NCBI GenBank assembly: GCA_003559855.1
Contig: PWJZ01000019.1
Span: 1-46,359, forward strand
DNA: 46,359 bases
Origin: Bacteroidales bacterium
Lineage (GTDB): Bacteria > Bacteroidota > Bacteroidia > Bacteroidales > UBA7960
Direction of reading: 5' to 3'
The notes below the pieces were generated by a model. The model had not been told where the DNA came from. It saw only the letters and a list, made by a program, of their open reading frames with translations, and ran no database searches. The translations under genes were made by a program, and so were the position numbers. Position 1 is the stretch's first letter. Each line of letters begins with the position of its first letter. Positions 23,113-32,575 of the stretch are shown piece after piece.

Positions 23113-25563
23113 CTAATGAAAATAATAATACATATACTCCACGGGCAAAACAGGCAGGGGTTTTGCATTATGCATGTTAAGAAATTGCAGGTATTGAGCC
23201 AGAGGATTTTTTGTTGTTTCAGGGCTTTCGATATCAATGATCCTTGAAATTATAAACGTTATAAGACCACTGAAACTGAATAATTCGGGTTCAGGATATT
23301 CGACTATCTGATATCCTTCTTCCATGTCAATATCTGCTTTTGCAGCGGCTATGTTGATAGCTGTTTGTAAACCACCCAAAGTATCCACAAGTCCTATTTT
23401 TTTTGCATGATTGCCTGACCAGACTCTTCCGCGCGATATGGCTTCAATATCGTCATATTCTTTGTCTCTTGCTTCGGCAATTTCATTTATAAACCTTTCA
23501 TACGTGTTGGTCAGCATATTTTCAATAACTCTTTCTTCTTTTTCGGTAAACGTTCTGTCAAGCAGGGGCATATTCAAAATAGGAACCGGTATACCAAATC
23601 CCAGGTCGGCAAATTCTCCTTTTTTCACGATGTCGGTGGTGTATCCTAATTTTTCTTTTATACCGTCGTCATACATCCATCCCGTTATTACGCCTATTGA
23701 GCCGGTCATTGTTCCTGGTGTTGTCACTATGGCGTCGCTGTACATTGAAAGCCAGTAACCGCCGGAAGCAGCTACAGATCCTTGTGAAACGACAACAGGT
23801 TTTTTTTCCCTGGCTTTCCTCAGCTCTTCTGCAATAATATCTATTGCAAGTGTAGATCCGCCGGGTGATTCTACACGCAAAACAATGGCTTTTATGTTTT
23901 GATCTTCACGTGCCTTTTTAATATCTTTTGCCAGAGACCTTGCTTTCATGCCTGTTTCCATATCACAAAAACCTTCGGCATATACAACGGCTATTTTAGG
24001 CTTTCTGCCCCAGTTGTAATCTGTACGCCTTAAGAACCTCTGTAACCTGTCGTCTTCCAGAATAGTCATCTCATAACCGACAACATCTTCAATAATATCA
24101 TCTACATCACTCCAGCGTCCGAGCCTGTCAACCAACCCATGTTGCTCAGCTGCTTCGGCAGTGAAATAAAATATCTCATTGACAAGCTTTTCATATTCTT
24201 CTTCCGTAAATTCACGAGAAAACATAATGTCTTCCTTAACCAGATTATAAAGATTATCAACCATTTTTTGATGCTGTTTGAGGTCTGCATCACTCATTCT
24301 GTCACTTGACAAAGGCTCAAAACCTGATTTGTATTCGTGATACCTGAATTCTTTGAAACCTATACCAATTTTTTCGAGCATATTGCCGAGGTATATGTTG
24401 CCTTTCATGTAACCGGGCAAATTTACCTGTCCGTAAGGATGCATTATTATTATGTCTGCTATCGAGGCGAAATGATAAGTGTTCATATCGGCATTATCAA
24501 TAAAAACAACCACTTTCTTTCCTGTTTCCCTGAATTTCTTTAATTGCTCTCTGAGCTCCCATAACATATTATGGTTTATTTTCATACCTGAGGTGTTGAT
24601 CACGATTCCTCCAAAACGCGCATTTTTGGCTACGGCATCTATAAGCTCCAATTTGTCCCAAAGAGTATTTGCATCATCAAAATATTGGTATTTCAGGTAA
24701 CGCATCGGTTTCTTCAGAGAGATGCCTGCATAATTTTTGGGATTGCTAAACTTTTCATCATGAATATTTCTTTCGTATGAACCAACTCTGACAACATAAG
24801 TATTATGGCTGTATTTAAAATTGTTACCGAAGCCTCCCTGGGTTGCAATACCAATATTACCAAGGCTAAAACCGATACCTGCTGTGAACATGTTATTACT
24901 GAAATACCTGCCTGTTAGCCGAATACCTGGCAGAGCTTTAACAGCAACACCTGTGCTCCATTGACCGTCGAAAAGTTTCATATCATTACGCAGGGCATAA
25001 TCACCAAAAACAGTAAGGTTTTCACTGCCAAAAGGTCTTACTGCAAGATCAATAACACCCTCGTAGTGCTTGAAGTTAGTAACAGATGTGCCAATGAGTC
25101 CTAAAGAAAGATAACGGCTGGGGCGATATACTGTTCCAATAGTAAAATAGTGTTTACGGTCGAAGTATTCAATGTCTCTTGCCGGTATATTAAAGCTTGC
25201 TCCTATACCAAAAGTTTCAGTGCCATAAGCGGTCGATAATTTAAAATCGGTTACTCTTTTTTCTTCTTCTGAATGATTTACTACTGAAAAACCTATTTGT
25301 GGCATTATTCCAAAGGAAGGAGTGGCTAAAAATATACCACGCCTGTTAAAAAAGCCATATTGATCAGACCATGCAAACTTTAAATTGAAATCCGTGACGA
25401 AATTCAACAAAGCAGGGTTGTCATATCCATAAAGCCCTAATTTCATTGCACCTGGAGAGGTAATGAAAAAATCATTCCGGGTATGGTAATTTTCAAAGCC
25501 GGGTTGTGATTTTAATGGAAGACATAAAATCAATAATGACGTGACTAAAAAGATGGTTTTCAT
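23113..25563 (-). CDS. sppA: SppA-type S49 peptidase fused to an N-terminal outer-membrane-barrel-like domain (copy 1)
   Basis: An 816-residue exported protein. The signal peptide (about 1-19, ending LPLKSQ) leads into about 270 residues of alternating beta-type sequence with a GLYGYDNPALLNF start, resembling the NPA-containing start of FadL/PorV/UPF0164-type barrels. Two S49 domains follow (about 315-490 and 520-745), as in the 67K SppA class, which cleaves leftover signal peptides in the membrane. The catalytic lysine K412 lies in YEYKSGFEPL and the nucleophile S600 in GSVAASGGYW, so both halves of the Ser/Lys dyad are present. Classical SppA is about 600 residues with an N-terminal membrane helix. 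The next gene upstream is a close paralogue. Function in the outer envelope is inferred. Confidence 0.85.
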   Translation of the reverse strand: MKTIFLVTSLLILCLPLKSQPGFENYHTRNDFFITSPGAMKLGLYGYDNPALLNFVTDFNLKFAWSDQYGFFNRRGIFLATPSFGIMPQIGFSVVNHSEEEKRVTDFKLSTAYGTETFGIGASFNIPARDIEYFDRKHYFTIGTVYRPSRYLSLGLIGTSVTNFKHYEGVIDLAVRPFGSENLTVFGDYALRNDMKLFDGQWSTGVAVKALPGIRLTGRYFSNNMFTAGIGFSLGNIGIATQGGFGNNFKYSHNTYVVRVGSYERNIHDEKFSNPKNYAGISLKKPMRYLKYQYFDDANTLWDKLELIDAVAKNARFGGIVINTSGMKINHNMLWELREQLKKFRETGKKVVVFIDNADMNTYHFASIADIIIMHPYGQVNLPGYMKGNIYLGNMLEKIGIGFKEFRYHEYKSGFEPLSSDRMSDADLKQHQKMVDNLYNLVKEDIMFSREFTEEEYEKLVNEIFYFTAEAAEQHGLVDRLGRWSDVDDIIEDVVGYEMTILEDDRLQRFLRRTDYNWGRKPKIAVVYAEGFCDMETGMKARSLAKDIKKAREDQNIKAIVLRVESPGGSTLAIDIIAEELRKAREKKPVVVSQGSVAASGGYWLSMYSDAIVTTPGTMTGSIGVITGWMYDDGIKEKLGYTTDIVKKGEFADLGFGIPVPILNMPLLDRTFTEKEERVIENMLTNTYERFINEIAEARDKEYDDIEAISRGRVWSGNHAKKIGLVDTLGGLQTAINIAAAKADIDMEEGYQIVEYPEPELFSFSGLITFIISRIIDIESPETTKNPLAQYLQFLNMHNAKPLPVLPVEYMYYYFH

Positions 25564-25672
25564 TTTTGCGGTATTTTGGGTTGTTAAATATGAGAACAGA
25601 CAATTATTTATTGTTTTGGATTCAATATTTTTACTATAAAATTACAATATGTTCACAGGCTGAATTCGATTA

Positions 25673-28138
25673 TTAATCCAGGCCTTTATTCTCATTAAAA
25701 TAAAAGTTCATATATTCCAGCGGCAAGATAAGCATCGGCTCTGTATTGTGTTTCAGGCGGAACTTCAGATGTTTTATCAGCGGATCTTCTTTTATTTCAT
25801 GGGTTTTAGTTCCGATCAATCCCGAAAGCAAACCTGAAAAGTCAAACAACCCCGGCTTTGGGTATTCAACAATTTGGTATTCTTCGCCAATACCTATACC
25901 TGATTTTTCAAGGGCGATATTTATGGCAGTTTGTAATCCGCCAAGCGTATCAACCAAACCAATTTTCAGGGCATCATATCCCGTCCATACCCTTCCGCGG
26001 GCAATTGCGTCTATATCTTCAAAATCCTGCCCACGGGCGTTGGCAACCTTTTCAACAAAATCATCATACAGGGATGTCATGACATTTTTTATAATGTCTT
26101 CTTCTTTTTCGGTGAACTTCCTGTCCATTATTGGCATGTTCAAAAGCGGCACGACTAACCCGAAGCCCATATCGGCAAGTTCACCTCTTTTAACAAGGTC
26201 TGTTTCATAACCTGTTTTATCTTTTATACCCTGGTCGTAGAACCAGCCTGTGATTACACCGATGGAACCTGTAAGAGTGTTTGGTGCTGCAATAATGGTA
26301 TCGCCATACATTGACAACCAATAGCCGCCGGATGCAGCAACCGAACCTTGTGTAATGATGACAGGCTTTTCCTCTTTTGCTTTCAGCAGTTCAGCTGCGA
26401 CTACATCAGATGCAAGCGGCGAGCCGCCGGGCGATTCGACACGGAACACAATTGCTTTTATATCCGATTTTTTGCGTGCTTTAGCAATATCTTTTGACAG
26501 AGATTTTGCCCTGATGCCTGTTTCCATTGCACAAGGCCCAACTGCATAAATAACAGCTATCTTTGGTTTTTCTCCCCAGTAATTGTCTGCAGGAAGCTGG
26601 TAACGCTGCAATGAATCTTTGCCGATTAACTTTTTTTCTTTGCCTTCAAACTCTTTAAGTATATCATTTACCTCACTCCAGCGTCCTAACTCATCAACCA
26701 GCTTGTGTTCAAGAGCATCTTTTGCAGTGAAAAAGACTAGTTCGTTAATCAGCCTTTCATATTCTTCTTCCGAAAATCCGCGGCTTGCCATAATGTCCTT
26801 TTTAACAAAGTCATAGCGATGGTCAATTATTCTTTGACGTTGCTCCCTGTCCTCGTCACTCATAGACTCACGTGCCAACATTTCAAATGCAGATTTATAT
26901 TCATAAAATCTCCATTCATTAACTCCTATTCCAAGTTTTGCAAGTGTTTTATTTAAGTAAATGTTTCCGGCAAGATAACCCGGCAAAATAATCAAGCCCT
27001 GTGGGTCAAGGATAATCTTGTCGGCTACCGAGATAAAATGGTAGATATTCATGGATGCATTATCTGTGAAGATCACGACTTTTTTTCCTGTTTCCCTGAA
27101 TTTCAGAAGCTGTTGCCTGAGTTCCCACAACATGGTATGATTGATATTCATGCTTGTTGCATTTATTGCTATTCCTGATATTCGGGGATCTTCAGCCGCA
27201 GCATCTATAGCATCCAATATTTCAATAAGTGAGTTGGCTTTATCAAATAATTGAAATTTCTGATAACGCATAGGCTTTGAAAGGTCAATATTGCTATAAT
27301 ATTTGGGTTCACGGATAAGGTCATCTGCAATGTTTCTGTCGTATGCTCCTACACGTACGGCATAAGTATTGTGACTGTGCTTGAAATCTTTATTAAATCC
27401 TCCTTGTGTTGAAATACCGACTCTGCCAAGACTGAATTCAATACCAAACGTATAGAAGTTATTATCAAAATATCTTCCGGTAACCCTGATGCCGGGCAGT
27501 GCTTCTACAGCAACACCCGCACTCCAGTATCCGTCAGCAAGCTTCATGTCGTTACGCAGGGCATAATCGCCAAAAACTGCAATTTTTTCGTTTCCCATAG
27601 GGCGGATCGCCAGGTCAAAAACACCTTCATAATGGTTGAAATTAGCTACGGAAGTACCGGTTATACCTAAAGAAAAATATCTGCCCGGGCGGATCAGTGT
27701 GCCGAGAGTAACCGAATTTTTCCGTTGAAAAAAATCTGTATCTCCGCGCGACCAGTTGTAGCTTGCACCAAAACCAAATGATTTGGTGCCAATGGCAGAT
27801 GATATCCTGTAATCGGTTAATCTCATCCCTGCAATGGTATGGTTAAACACTGAAAAGCCCATGTTGGGCATGCCCAAAAACAAACCCCAGCGGTTAAAAT
27901 CTGTAAACCCGCCGAATTGATCCGACCATGCAAACATTATATCAGGCTGCTTAACATAATTTAATATGGCAGGATTGTCATGACCATACAATCCGAATTT
28001 CATCGCACCGGGCGATGCCATCAGAAAATCATTCCTGTAATGGTAATTATCAAAGCCTGATTGTGATTTTAACGTAATGTGGAAAAACAACAATGCGATA
28101 ATTGGTAAAATGATCTTTGATAATGATATGTTTTTCAT
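25673..28138 (-). CDS. sppA: SppA-type S49 peptidase fused to an N-terminal outer-membrane-barrel-like domain (copy 2)
   Basis: An 821-residue paralogue of the 23113-25563 protein, co-linear over its whole length: signal peptide (about 1-25, HITLKSQ), barrel-like region starting SPGAMKFGLYGHDNPAILNY, and two S49 domains. The dyad is K415 in YEYKSAFEML and S603 in GSVAASGGYW. The two genes are tandem on the minus strand with a 109-base gap and probably form an operon with this copy first. Divergence is greatest in the barrel and C-terminal regions, which argues against a very recent duplication. Whether they form hetero-oligomers (SppA is oligomeric) is unknown. Confidence 0.85.
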   Translation of the reverse strand: MKNISLSKIILPIIALLFFHITLKSQSGFDNYHYRNDFLMASPGAMKFGLYGHDNPAILNYVKQPDIMFAWSDQFGGFTDFNRWGLFLGMPNMGFSVFNHTIAGMRLTDYRISSAIGTKSFGFGASYNWSRGDTDFFQRKNSVTLGTLIRPGRYFSLGITGTSVANFNHYEGVFDLAIRPMGNEKIAVFGDYALRNDMKLADGYWSAGVAVEALPGIRVTGRYFDNNFYTFGIEFSLGRVGISTQGGFNKDFKHSHNTYAVRVGAYDRNIADDLIREPKYYSNIDLSKPMRYQKFQLFDKANSLIEILDAIDAAAEDPRISGIAINATSMNINHTMLWELRQQLLKFRETGKKVVIFTDNASMNIYHFISVADKIILDPQGLIILPGYLAGNIYLNKTLAKLGIGVNEWRFYEYKSAFEMLARESMSDEDREQRQRIIDHRYDFVKKDIMASRGFSEEEYERLINELVFFTAKDALEHKLVDELGRWSEVNDILKEFEGKEKKLIGKDSLQRYQLPADNYWGEKPKIAVIYAVGPCAMETGIRAKSLSKDIAKARKKSDIKAIVFRVESPGGSPLASDVVAAELLKAKEEKPVIITQGSVAASGGYWLSMYGDTIIAAPNTLTGSIGVITGWFYDQGIKDKTGYETDLVKRGELADMGFGLVVPLLNMPIMDRKFTEKEEDIIKNVMTSLYDDFVEKVANARGQDFEDIDAIARGRVWTGYDALKIGLVDTLGGLQTAINIALEKSGIGIGEEYQIVEYPKPGLFDFSGLLSGLIGTKTHEIKEDPLIKHLKFRLKHNTEPMLILPLEYMNFYFNENKGLD

Positions 28139-28320
28139 TTTAAATAAGTTTTAGTTTGAATATGTCTTTCACTGTTTTGTCACCTGGTTTTTATACCAAT
28201 AATTTTTTCCGGGCTAAATTAGCAAAAGATTGTTAATAATTGTTCTGCTTGTTAGATGTTTTTAGAAGGATATAAGTGTTTTGAGAACACATAATTTCAG
28301 AAAGAGGTTTTAAGTTCAAA

Positions 28321-30807
28321 TCAGAACAACCCTTCAATATCACCTTCTATACTGTCTTCTCTGCGTCGTTCGCGTTGTTCGGGATAGTTTCTGAAGCGGT
28401 ATGTAAATGATAAGGTTATTATTCTTGACTCACGATAGAACTCACGTTTTTGAACAATTGCATCACTTGATGTTTCAAGTTTAAATCGCCTTGTGTTTAA
28501 CAGGTCGCTTACGTTAAGGCTGACTGTACCTTGATTATTAAGCACATTTCTGCGCAGGCCAATGTTCATGGTAAATACCGGTTTAATAGTTCCTTGTGGT
28601 ATAACCCGGGGACCCCAGTAATTAGCCGACACCTGGGTGTTAAACCAGCCGGGTATGCTCATATTTCCAAGCAAACTCAGAGTATAAGAATAACTTTCAT
28701 TTTTGTATGGGTCGTCTTCAAGCTGTCCCTCTACCAGCGAATAGAAATAATTGCCGGATAAAGTAAGGTCAAAATTGGAGTTGAATGTAAAGTAGTTTAT
28801 GAGTTCCAAACCGGTGGAATTGATTGTGCTGGCGTTTACCCATGTTACCATGGCACCTTGTTCAAAAGGAACAAACAAACGTGTGATGCCATTGTAGGTA
28901 TGCCTGTGAAACACACCACCGGTTACCATATAATTTTCCCACGAACGGATATAATTTATTTCGTAGCTATTTGTATATGCAGGTTCCAGGTAGGGATTGC
29001 CTAAGCGTAAATTATAAAAATCCTGCGCATTTAAAAAAGGCATCATAGCAGTAACTCCGGGCCTTCTTATACGGCGGCTGTAGTTTGCTTGTATATCCTG
29101 GTTTTCCGATATTTCATAGTTGAGAAATATACTTGGGAACAGGTTAAAATAGTTGCTACGTGTAGTTGTATCGGTTGAAGGGACAAAATGGTCATCGTCA
29201 AGGAAGCCCGGCCTTAACCCATATTCCTGGTGTGTTTTGATATATGTCATCTCGGCACGCAGTCCTGCAAGATAGCTTAGCCTGCTGTTGTTATTTCTTA
29301 TGATCAGGTATCCGGCATAAACATCTTCATCCCTGGTAAAACTATTGTTAATAGGTATACCGCTTAATACAACCTCTTCGTATTCATCAGTTGAAAGGTT
29401 TAACTGGCCAAAGTTTTGTTCACGATAATCATGTCTTAGCGTCCCTTTTAACCCTGACTCCAATTGAACGTTCTCACCAAGAATTTGCTCATAGTCAATT
29501 TCGAAAACCATCATCCTGCTGTCAAGGGGCCTTTCATAGAATTGATCCTGCAGCTTTTCTTCCACCTCTTCCATGTTGCTGTCAAAATATTGTTGATTAA
29601 AATACTCAATACGATCTTGCGAGCTCCATGATATAGATGCATTAGTGTTAAAAGACCTGCCGTTTTGATCATTCCAATAATATCCCAGGCCTGTTTCATA
29701 GTTGACCCTGCTTTGATCTTCTTCCAATAATCTTACGTACATGCTATCAAGTACAAGGGGTGCAGACAAGTTGCTGATATTGTATGTGCGCTCACGGTCA
29801 CGACCGCGGGCGTTTATATTGGAATAAACCCTTGCTGAACTGTTGGAGTTAAACTCATATTCACCACCAATGCGGACAAGGTGCGATTGAAGATAGTTCT
29901 CCGTTTGATAATCAAGGTCAACAATAGGAGATGAGTCCATAATATCTCTTTCCTGGAAACTTTCGTTTTTTTCCCATAACTCCCTGTATTGATAAGAATA
30001 ATTTGCAAAAAGGTTCCATCTGTTCCGGCGCAGGTTCATATTTATGCCACCGGTATATTTGTTTCCTGTTCCGGCTGACATATTTACCTGGCCATTAAAG
30101 CCATGCATTCTTTCCTCTTTTAAGATCAGGTTGATAATACCCCCGACACCTTCAGCGTCAAACCTGGCTGACGGGTTTGTGATCAACTCAATGCTTTTAA
30201 TATCATTGGCAGGATATTGTTCCAAAATAGATTCGGTGTCATCAGCAGTGAGATTGGTAGGCCTGCCGTTTATATATATCAAAATATTTCCACTTCCCCT
30301 GACCATAATACTGCCTTCTTCATCCAGCTGAACCGATGGTAAAGCTTCAAGAAGTTGTATGGCTGTGCCTCCCTCGGCAATAGTCATATTTTCTACATTA
30401 TAAACCCGCCGATCTGCTTCGCCCCTGAAAAGTGAGGCTGCTGCGGTAATTTCCACCTCACCCAGTTGTGTGACAGATGGTGTTATGTTTATTATACCCA
30501 AATCATTTTTTCCGCTTTCAACATATAATTGTTTATAAAAATCTTCGTAACCAACAAAATTAACTCTCAGCAGATGTATGCCGGAGCCAGCTGTTTGAAA
30601 GCTGAAAATTCCTTCATAGTCAGTAATAGCTCCGTTTATAAGCGTAGTGTCAGAAACTTGTAAAATTGAAACTTGAGCAAATGCGAGAGGCTCGCCGCTA
30701 ATACTATCTTTTATTGTGCCTGTAATAGTATTTTTTGCCTGAATTACATTATTGCTAAAAAATACAGGTATAATTACAAGTAAAATAGAGAATAAATTTC
30801 TGTTCAT
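28321..30807 (-). CDS. TonB-dependent-receptor-like outer membrane protein (CarboxypepD_reg / OMP_b-brl family)
   Basis: An 828-residue outer-membrane protein. The signal peptide (about 1-24, NNVIQAK) is followed by a carboxypeptidase-regulatory-like beta-sandwich (about 27-110, ITGTIKDSISGEPLAFAQVSI). A plug domain comes next (about 130-235), with GGTAIQLLEALPSVQLDEEG, RGSGNILIYINGRP and NPSARFDAEGVGGIINLIL. The rest is a 22-strand-type barrel rich in aromatic strands, ending TLSFTYRFRNYPEQRERR and an acidic tail. It belongs to the group in which the typical TonB box is weak. No SusD partner or sigma/anti-sigma genes are adjacent, so the ligand is unknown. It lies 182 bases upstream of the SppA pair on the same strand. 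Confidence 0.88.
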   Translation of the reverse strand: MNRNLFSILLVIIPVFFSNNVIQAKNTITGTIKDSISGEPLAFAQVSILQVSDTTLINGAITDYEGIFSFQTAGSGIHLLRVNFVGYEDFYKQLYVESGKNDLGIINITPSVTQLGEVEITAAASLFRGEADRRVYNVENMTIAEGGTAIQLLEALPSVQLDEEGSIMVRGSGNILIYINGRPTNLTADDTESILEQYPANDIKSIELITNPSARFDAEGVGGIINLILKEERMHGFNGQVNMSAGTGNKYTGGINMNLRRNRWNLFANYSYQYRELWEKNESFQERDIMDSSPIVDLDYQTENYLQSHLVRIGGEYEFNSNSSARVYSNINARGRDRERTYNISNLSAPLVLDSMYVRLLEEDQSRVNYETGLGYYWNDQNGRSFNTNASISWSSQDRIEYFNQQYFDSNMEEVEEKLQDQFYERPLDSRMMVFEIDYEQILGENVQLESGLKGTLRHDYREQNFGQLNLSTDEYEEVVLSGIPINNSFTRDEDVYAGYLIIRNNNSRLSYLAGLRAEMTYIKTHQEYGLRPGFLDDDHFVPSTDTTTRSNYFNLFPSIFLNYEISENQDIQANYSRRIRRPGVTAMMPFLNAQDFYNLRLGNPYLEPAYTNSYEINYIRSWENYMVTGGVFHRHTYNGITRLFVPFEQGAMVTWVNASTINSTGLELINYFTFNSNFDLTLSGNYFYSLVEGQLEDDPYKNESYSYTLSLLGNMSIPGWFNTQVSANYWGPRVIPQGTIKPVFTMNIGLRRNVLNNQGTVSLNVSDLLNTRRFKLETSSDAIVQKREFYRESRIITLSFTYRFRNYPEQRERRREDSIEGDIEGLF

Positions 30808-30969
30808 TAATTTTATGTTTTACAAGACTAACACGGCTATGCGTAAATTGTTCTGATAAAATAAAAAAAACAACAATGGGTTTTTTTATTTTCGCTGCTA
30901 ATTTAAAATAATTATTTATTAACTCTGAAAGTAATACGTGATGAATACAATCTGTTTTAAAAAAATCTG

Positions 30970-30977
30970 TAAGTTTG
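30970..30977 (+). promoter_or_regulatory. Bacteroidota -7 promoter element for murL
   Basis: TAAGTTTG matches TAnnTTTG, 35 bases before the ATG at 31012. Confidence 0.5.
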
Positions 30978-31011
30978 ATATCGATTTTATTTATTAACGA
31001 CAAACAGAAAA

Positions 31012-32415
31012 ATGCCTGTAAAAGACCGATCATATCTTTATGAAAATCTAAGGAATAAGCACCGGGAATTTGTTTATGATAGTTACACAATAAATTACAG
31101 GGGCGATGATCTTTTCATTGAGTATCTGTTTACTATGGCAGGTGGCATAGAGTTTCGTCCTTCATTGCATTTTCCCGCGTCTGCATTTTTTCGGGCTGAA
31201 GATATAACTGAAAGCATGTTGCGAAACCTGGTATTTCATATAGGGATGATTGAACTGATAAGTTATTGGAAGACCGCCTGTCCGCCGAAAATAATTATTA
31301 AGCCCCACAAGCTTAGTGAAGAGCAGGCTGAATGGTGGAAAAATTTGTATTATAAGGGAATGGGGGAGTTTTTCTTTATGAATAACATTGCGGTGGGTTA
31401 TGACGATTTTGTAAATATATATAATCATGAAAATAGTTCTGAAAGAACCTTATTGTCACATATGAATTTTTCTGACGGACTTATCATTCCTGTGGGAGGA
31501 GGGAAGGATTCGGTTGTGACTCTTGAGCTGCTTAAAGACCATAAGCCTGTTGTAATACCGATGGTTGTTAATCATCGCCGGGCTACCCGGCAAACAATTG
31601 AATGTGCGGGTTTCGACCTGTCAAATGTCCTAGTGATCAACCGCAAACTTGATCAGACTATGCTTGATCTTAATGATAAAGGGTATTTAAACGGCCATAC
31701 GCCTTTTTCCGCTCTTTTGGCTTTTATTTCACTGCTGGCTTGTGCAGGTACAAAAACCTGGTATGTTGCTCTTTCCAACGAATCAAGCGCCAGTGAAGCA
31801 ACTATCCCCGGTACTGACATTAATCACCAGTACTCAAAAAGCTATGAATTTGAAAAGAGCTTCAGGGATTATGTGATGAAATTCATTTGCCCGGAAATAG
31901 AATACTTCAGCTTCCTGCGACCATTGAATGAACTGCAAATAGCCGGATTGTTTGCCCGGTACCAAAAGTATCATAAGGTTTTTAAAAGTTGTAATGTAGG
32001 AAGTAAAAGCGATATATGGTGTTGCAATTGCTCAAAGTGTTTGTTTGTGTTTATTATTCTGGCTCCGTTTTTGGAACCCGGTAAGTTGTTTGATATTTTT
32101 GGAGAAAACCTTTTTGACAAACTTGATCTGAAAAAATATTTTGATGAGTTAACAGGTATTTCCGAATACAAGCCTTTTGAATGTGTCGGTACGATTGAAG
32201 AAGTAAATATTGCATTGTGCTTAGCTGTTAAAAAGTTCTATAATGAACAGGAAAAACCTGCTTTAATAAAATATTATATAGAATCAGAAAAATGCATCCA
32301 TTATTTTAACAGACGGATTGATCTGCTGAGTTCAGTTTCATCGAAGCATTTTGTACCGGAAAGGTTTATCAGGCGTGTTTTGGATAACTTGCCAATAGAA
32401 CACGGATGGCGCTGA
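31012..32415 (+). CDS. murL: UDP-MurNAc-L-Ala-L-Glu epimerase MurL
   Basis: A 467-residue cytosolic protein of the MurL type. The known enzyme uses ATP (released as AMP and PPi) to invert the terminal L-Glu of UDP-MurNAc-L-Ala-L-Glu to D-Glu. Features: an N-terminal domain with YLFTMAGGIEFRPSL and aromatic-rich helices (about 40-150), the PP-loop-like ATP site PVGGGKDSVVTLELL with GGGKDS at 162-167, the NESSASEATIPGTDINHQYSKS stretch in two halves (about 261-282), and a cysteine cluster CCNCSKC at 337-343. The next gene is a MurD homologue, exactly the pairing of the alternative D-Glu route (murD2-murL). I recognise the family by these motifs and by context; no search was run. Confidence 0.82.
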   Translation: MPVKDRSYLYENLRNKHREFVYDSYTINYRGDDLFIEYLFTMAGGIEFRPSLHFPASAFFRAEDITESMLRNLVFHIGMIELISYWKTACPPKIIIKPHKLSEEQAEWWKNLYYKGMGEFFFMNNIAVGYDDFVNIYNHENSSERTLLSHMNFSDGLIIPVGGGKDSVVTLELLKDHKPVVIPMVVNHRRATRQTIECAGFDLSNVLVINRKLDQTMLDLNDKGYLNGHTPFSALLAFISLLACAGTKTWYVALSNESSASEATIPGTDINHQYSKSYEFEKSFRDYVMKFICPEIEYFSFLRPLNELQIAGLFARYQKYHKVFKSCNVGSKSDIWCCNCSKCLFVFIILAPFLEPGKLFDIFGENLFDKLDLKKYFDELTGISEYKPFECVGTIEEVNIALCLAVKKFYNEQEKPALIKYYIESEKCIHYFNRRIDLLSSVSSKHFVPERFIRRVLDNLPIEHGWR

Positions 32416-32575
32416 TAAAGCGGATAATCACTGATTAATCCGCGTAAATCCGCTTGATCCGCGTTCAACGTGTGGAATAAGAATTTTTTTATGCAACCTG
32501 CTATTAATAATATTTTTCACAGGGTAAATCTGCGTTTTATTCCTTTCGGCATAAAAACGTTCAATTAATAGAGTA
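32416..32575. repeat. Repeat-like spacer between murL and murD2
   Basis: This 160-base spacer holds direct and inverted variants of AATCCGCG / GCGGAT at 32420-32465. It also contains ACAGGGTAAATCTGCG near 32522, which resembles the complement of an inner segment of the 2945-3152 element. It is non-coding and separates two genes that should be co-transcribed. Confidence 0.4.

Noticed and set aside
28321-30807. Receptor as part of a polysaccharide utilisation locus
   Set aside because: No SusD homologue, glycoside hydrolase or sigma/anti-sigma pair is adjacent.
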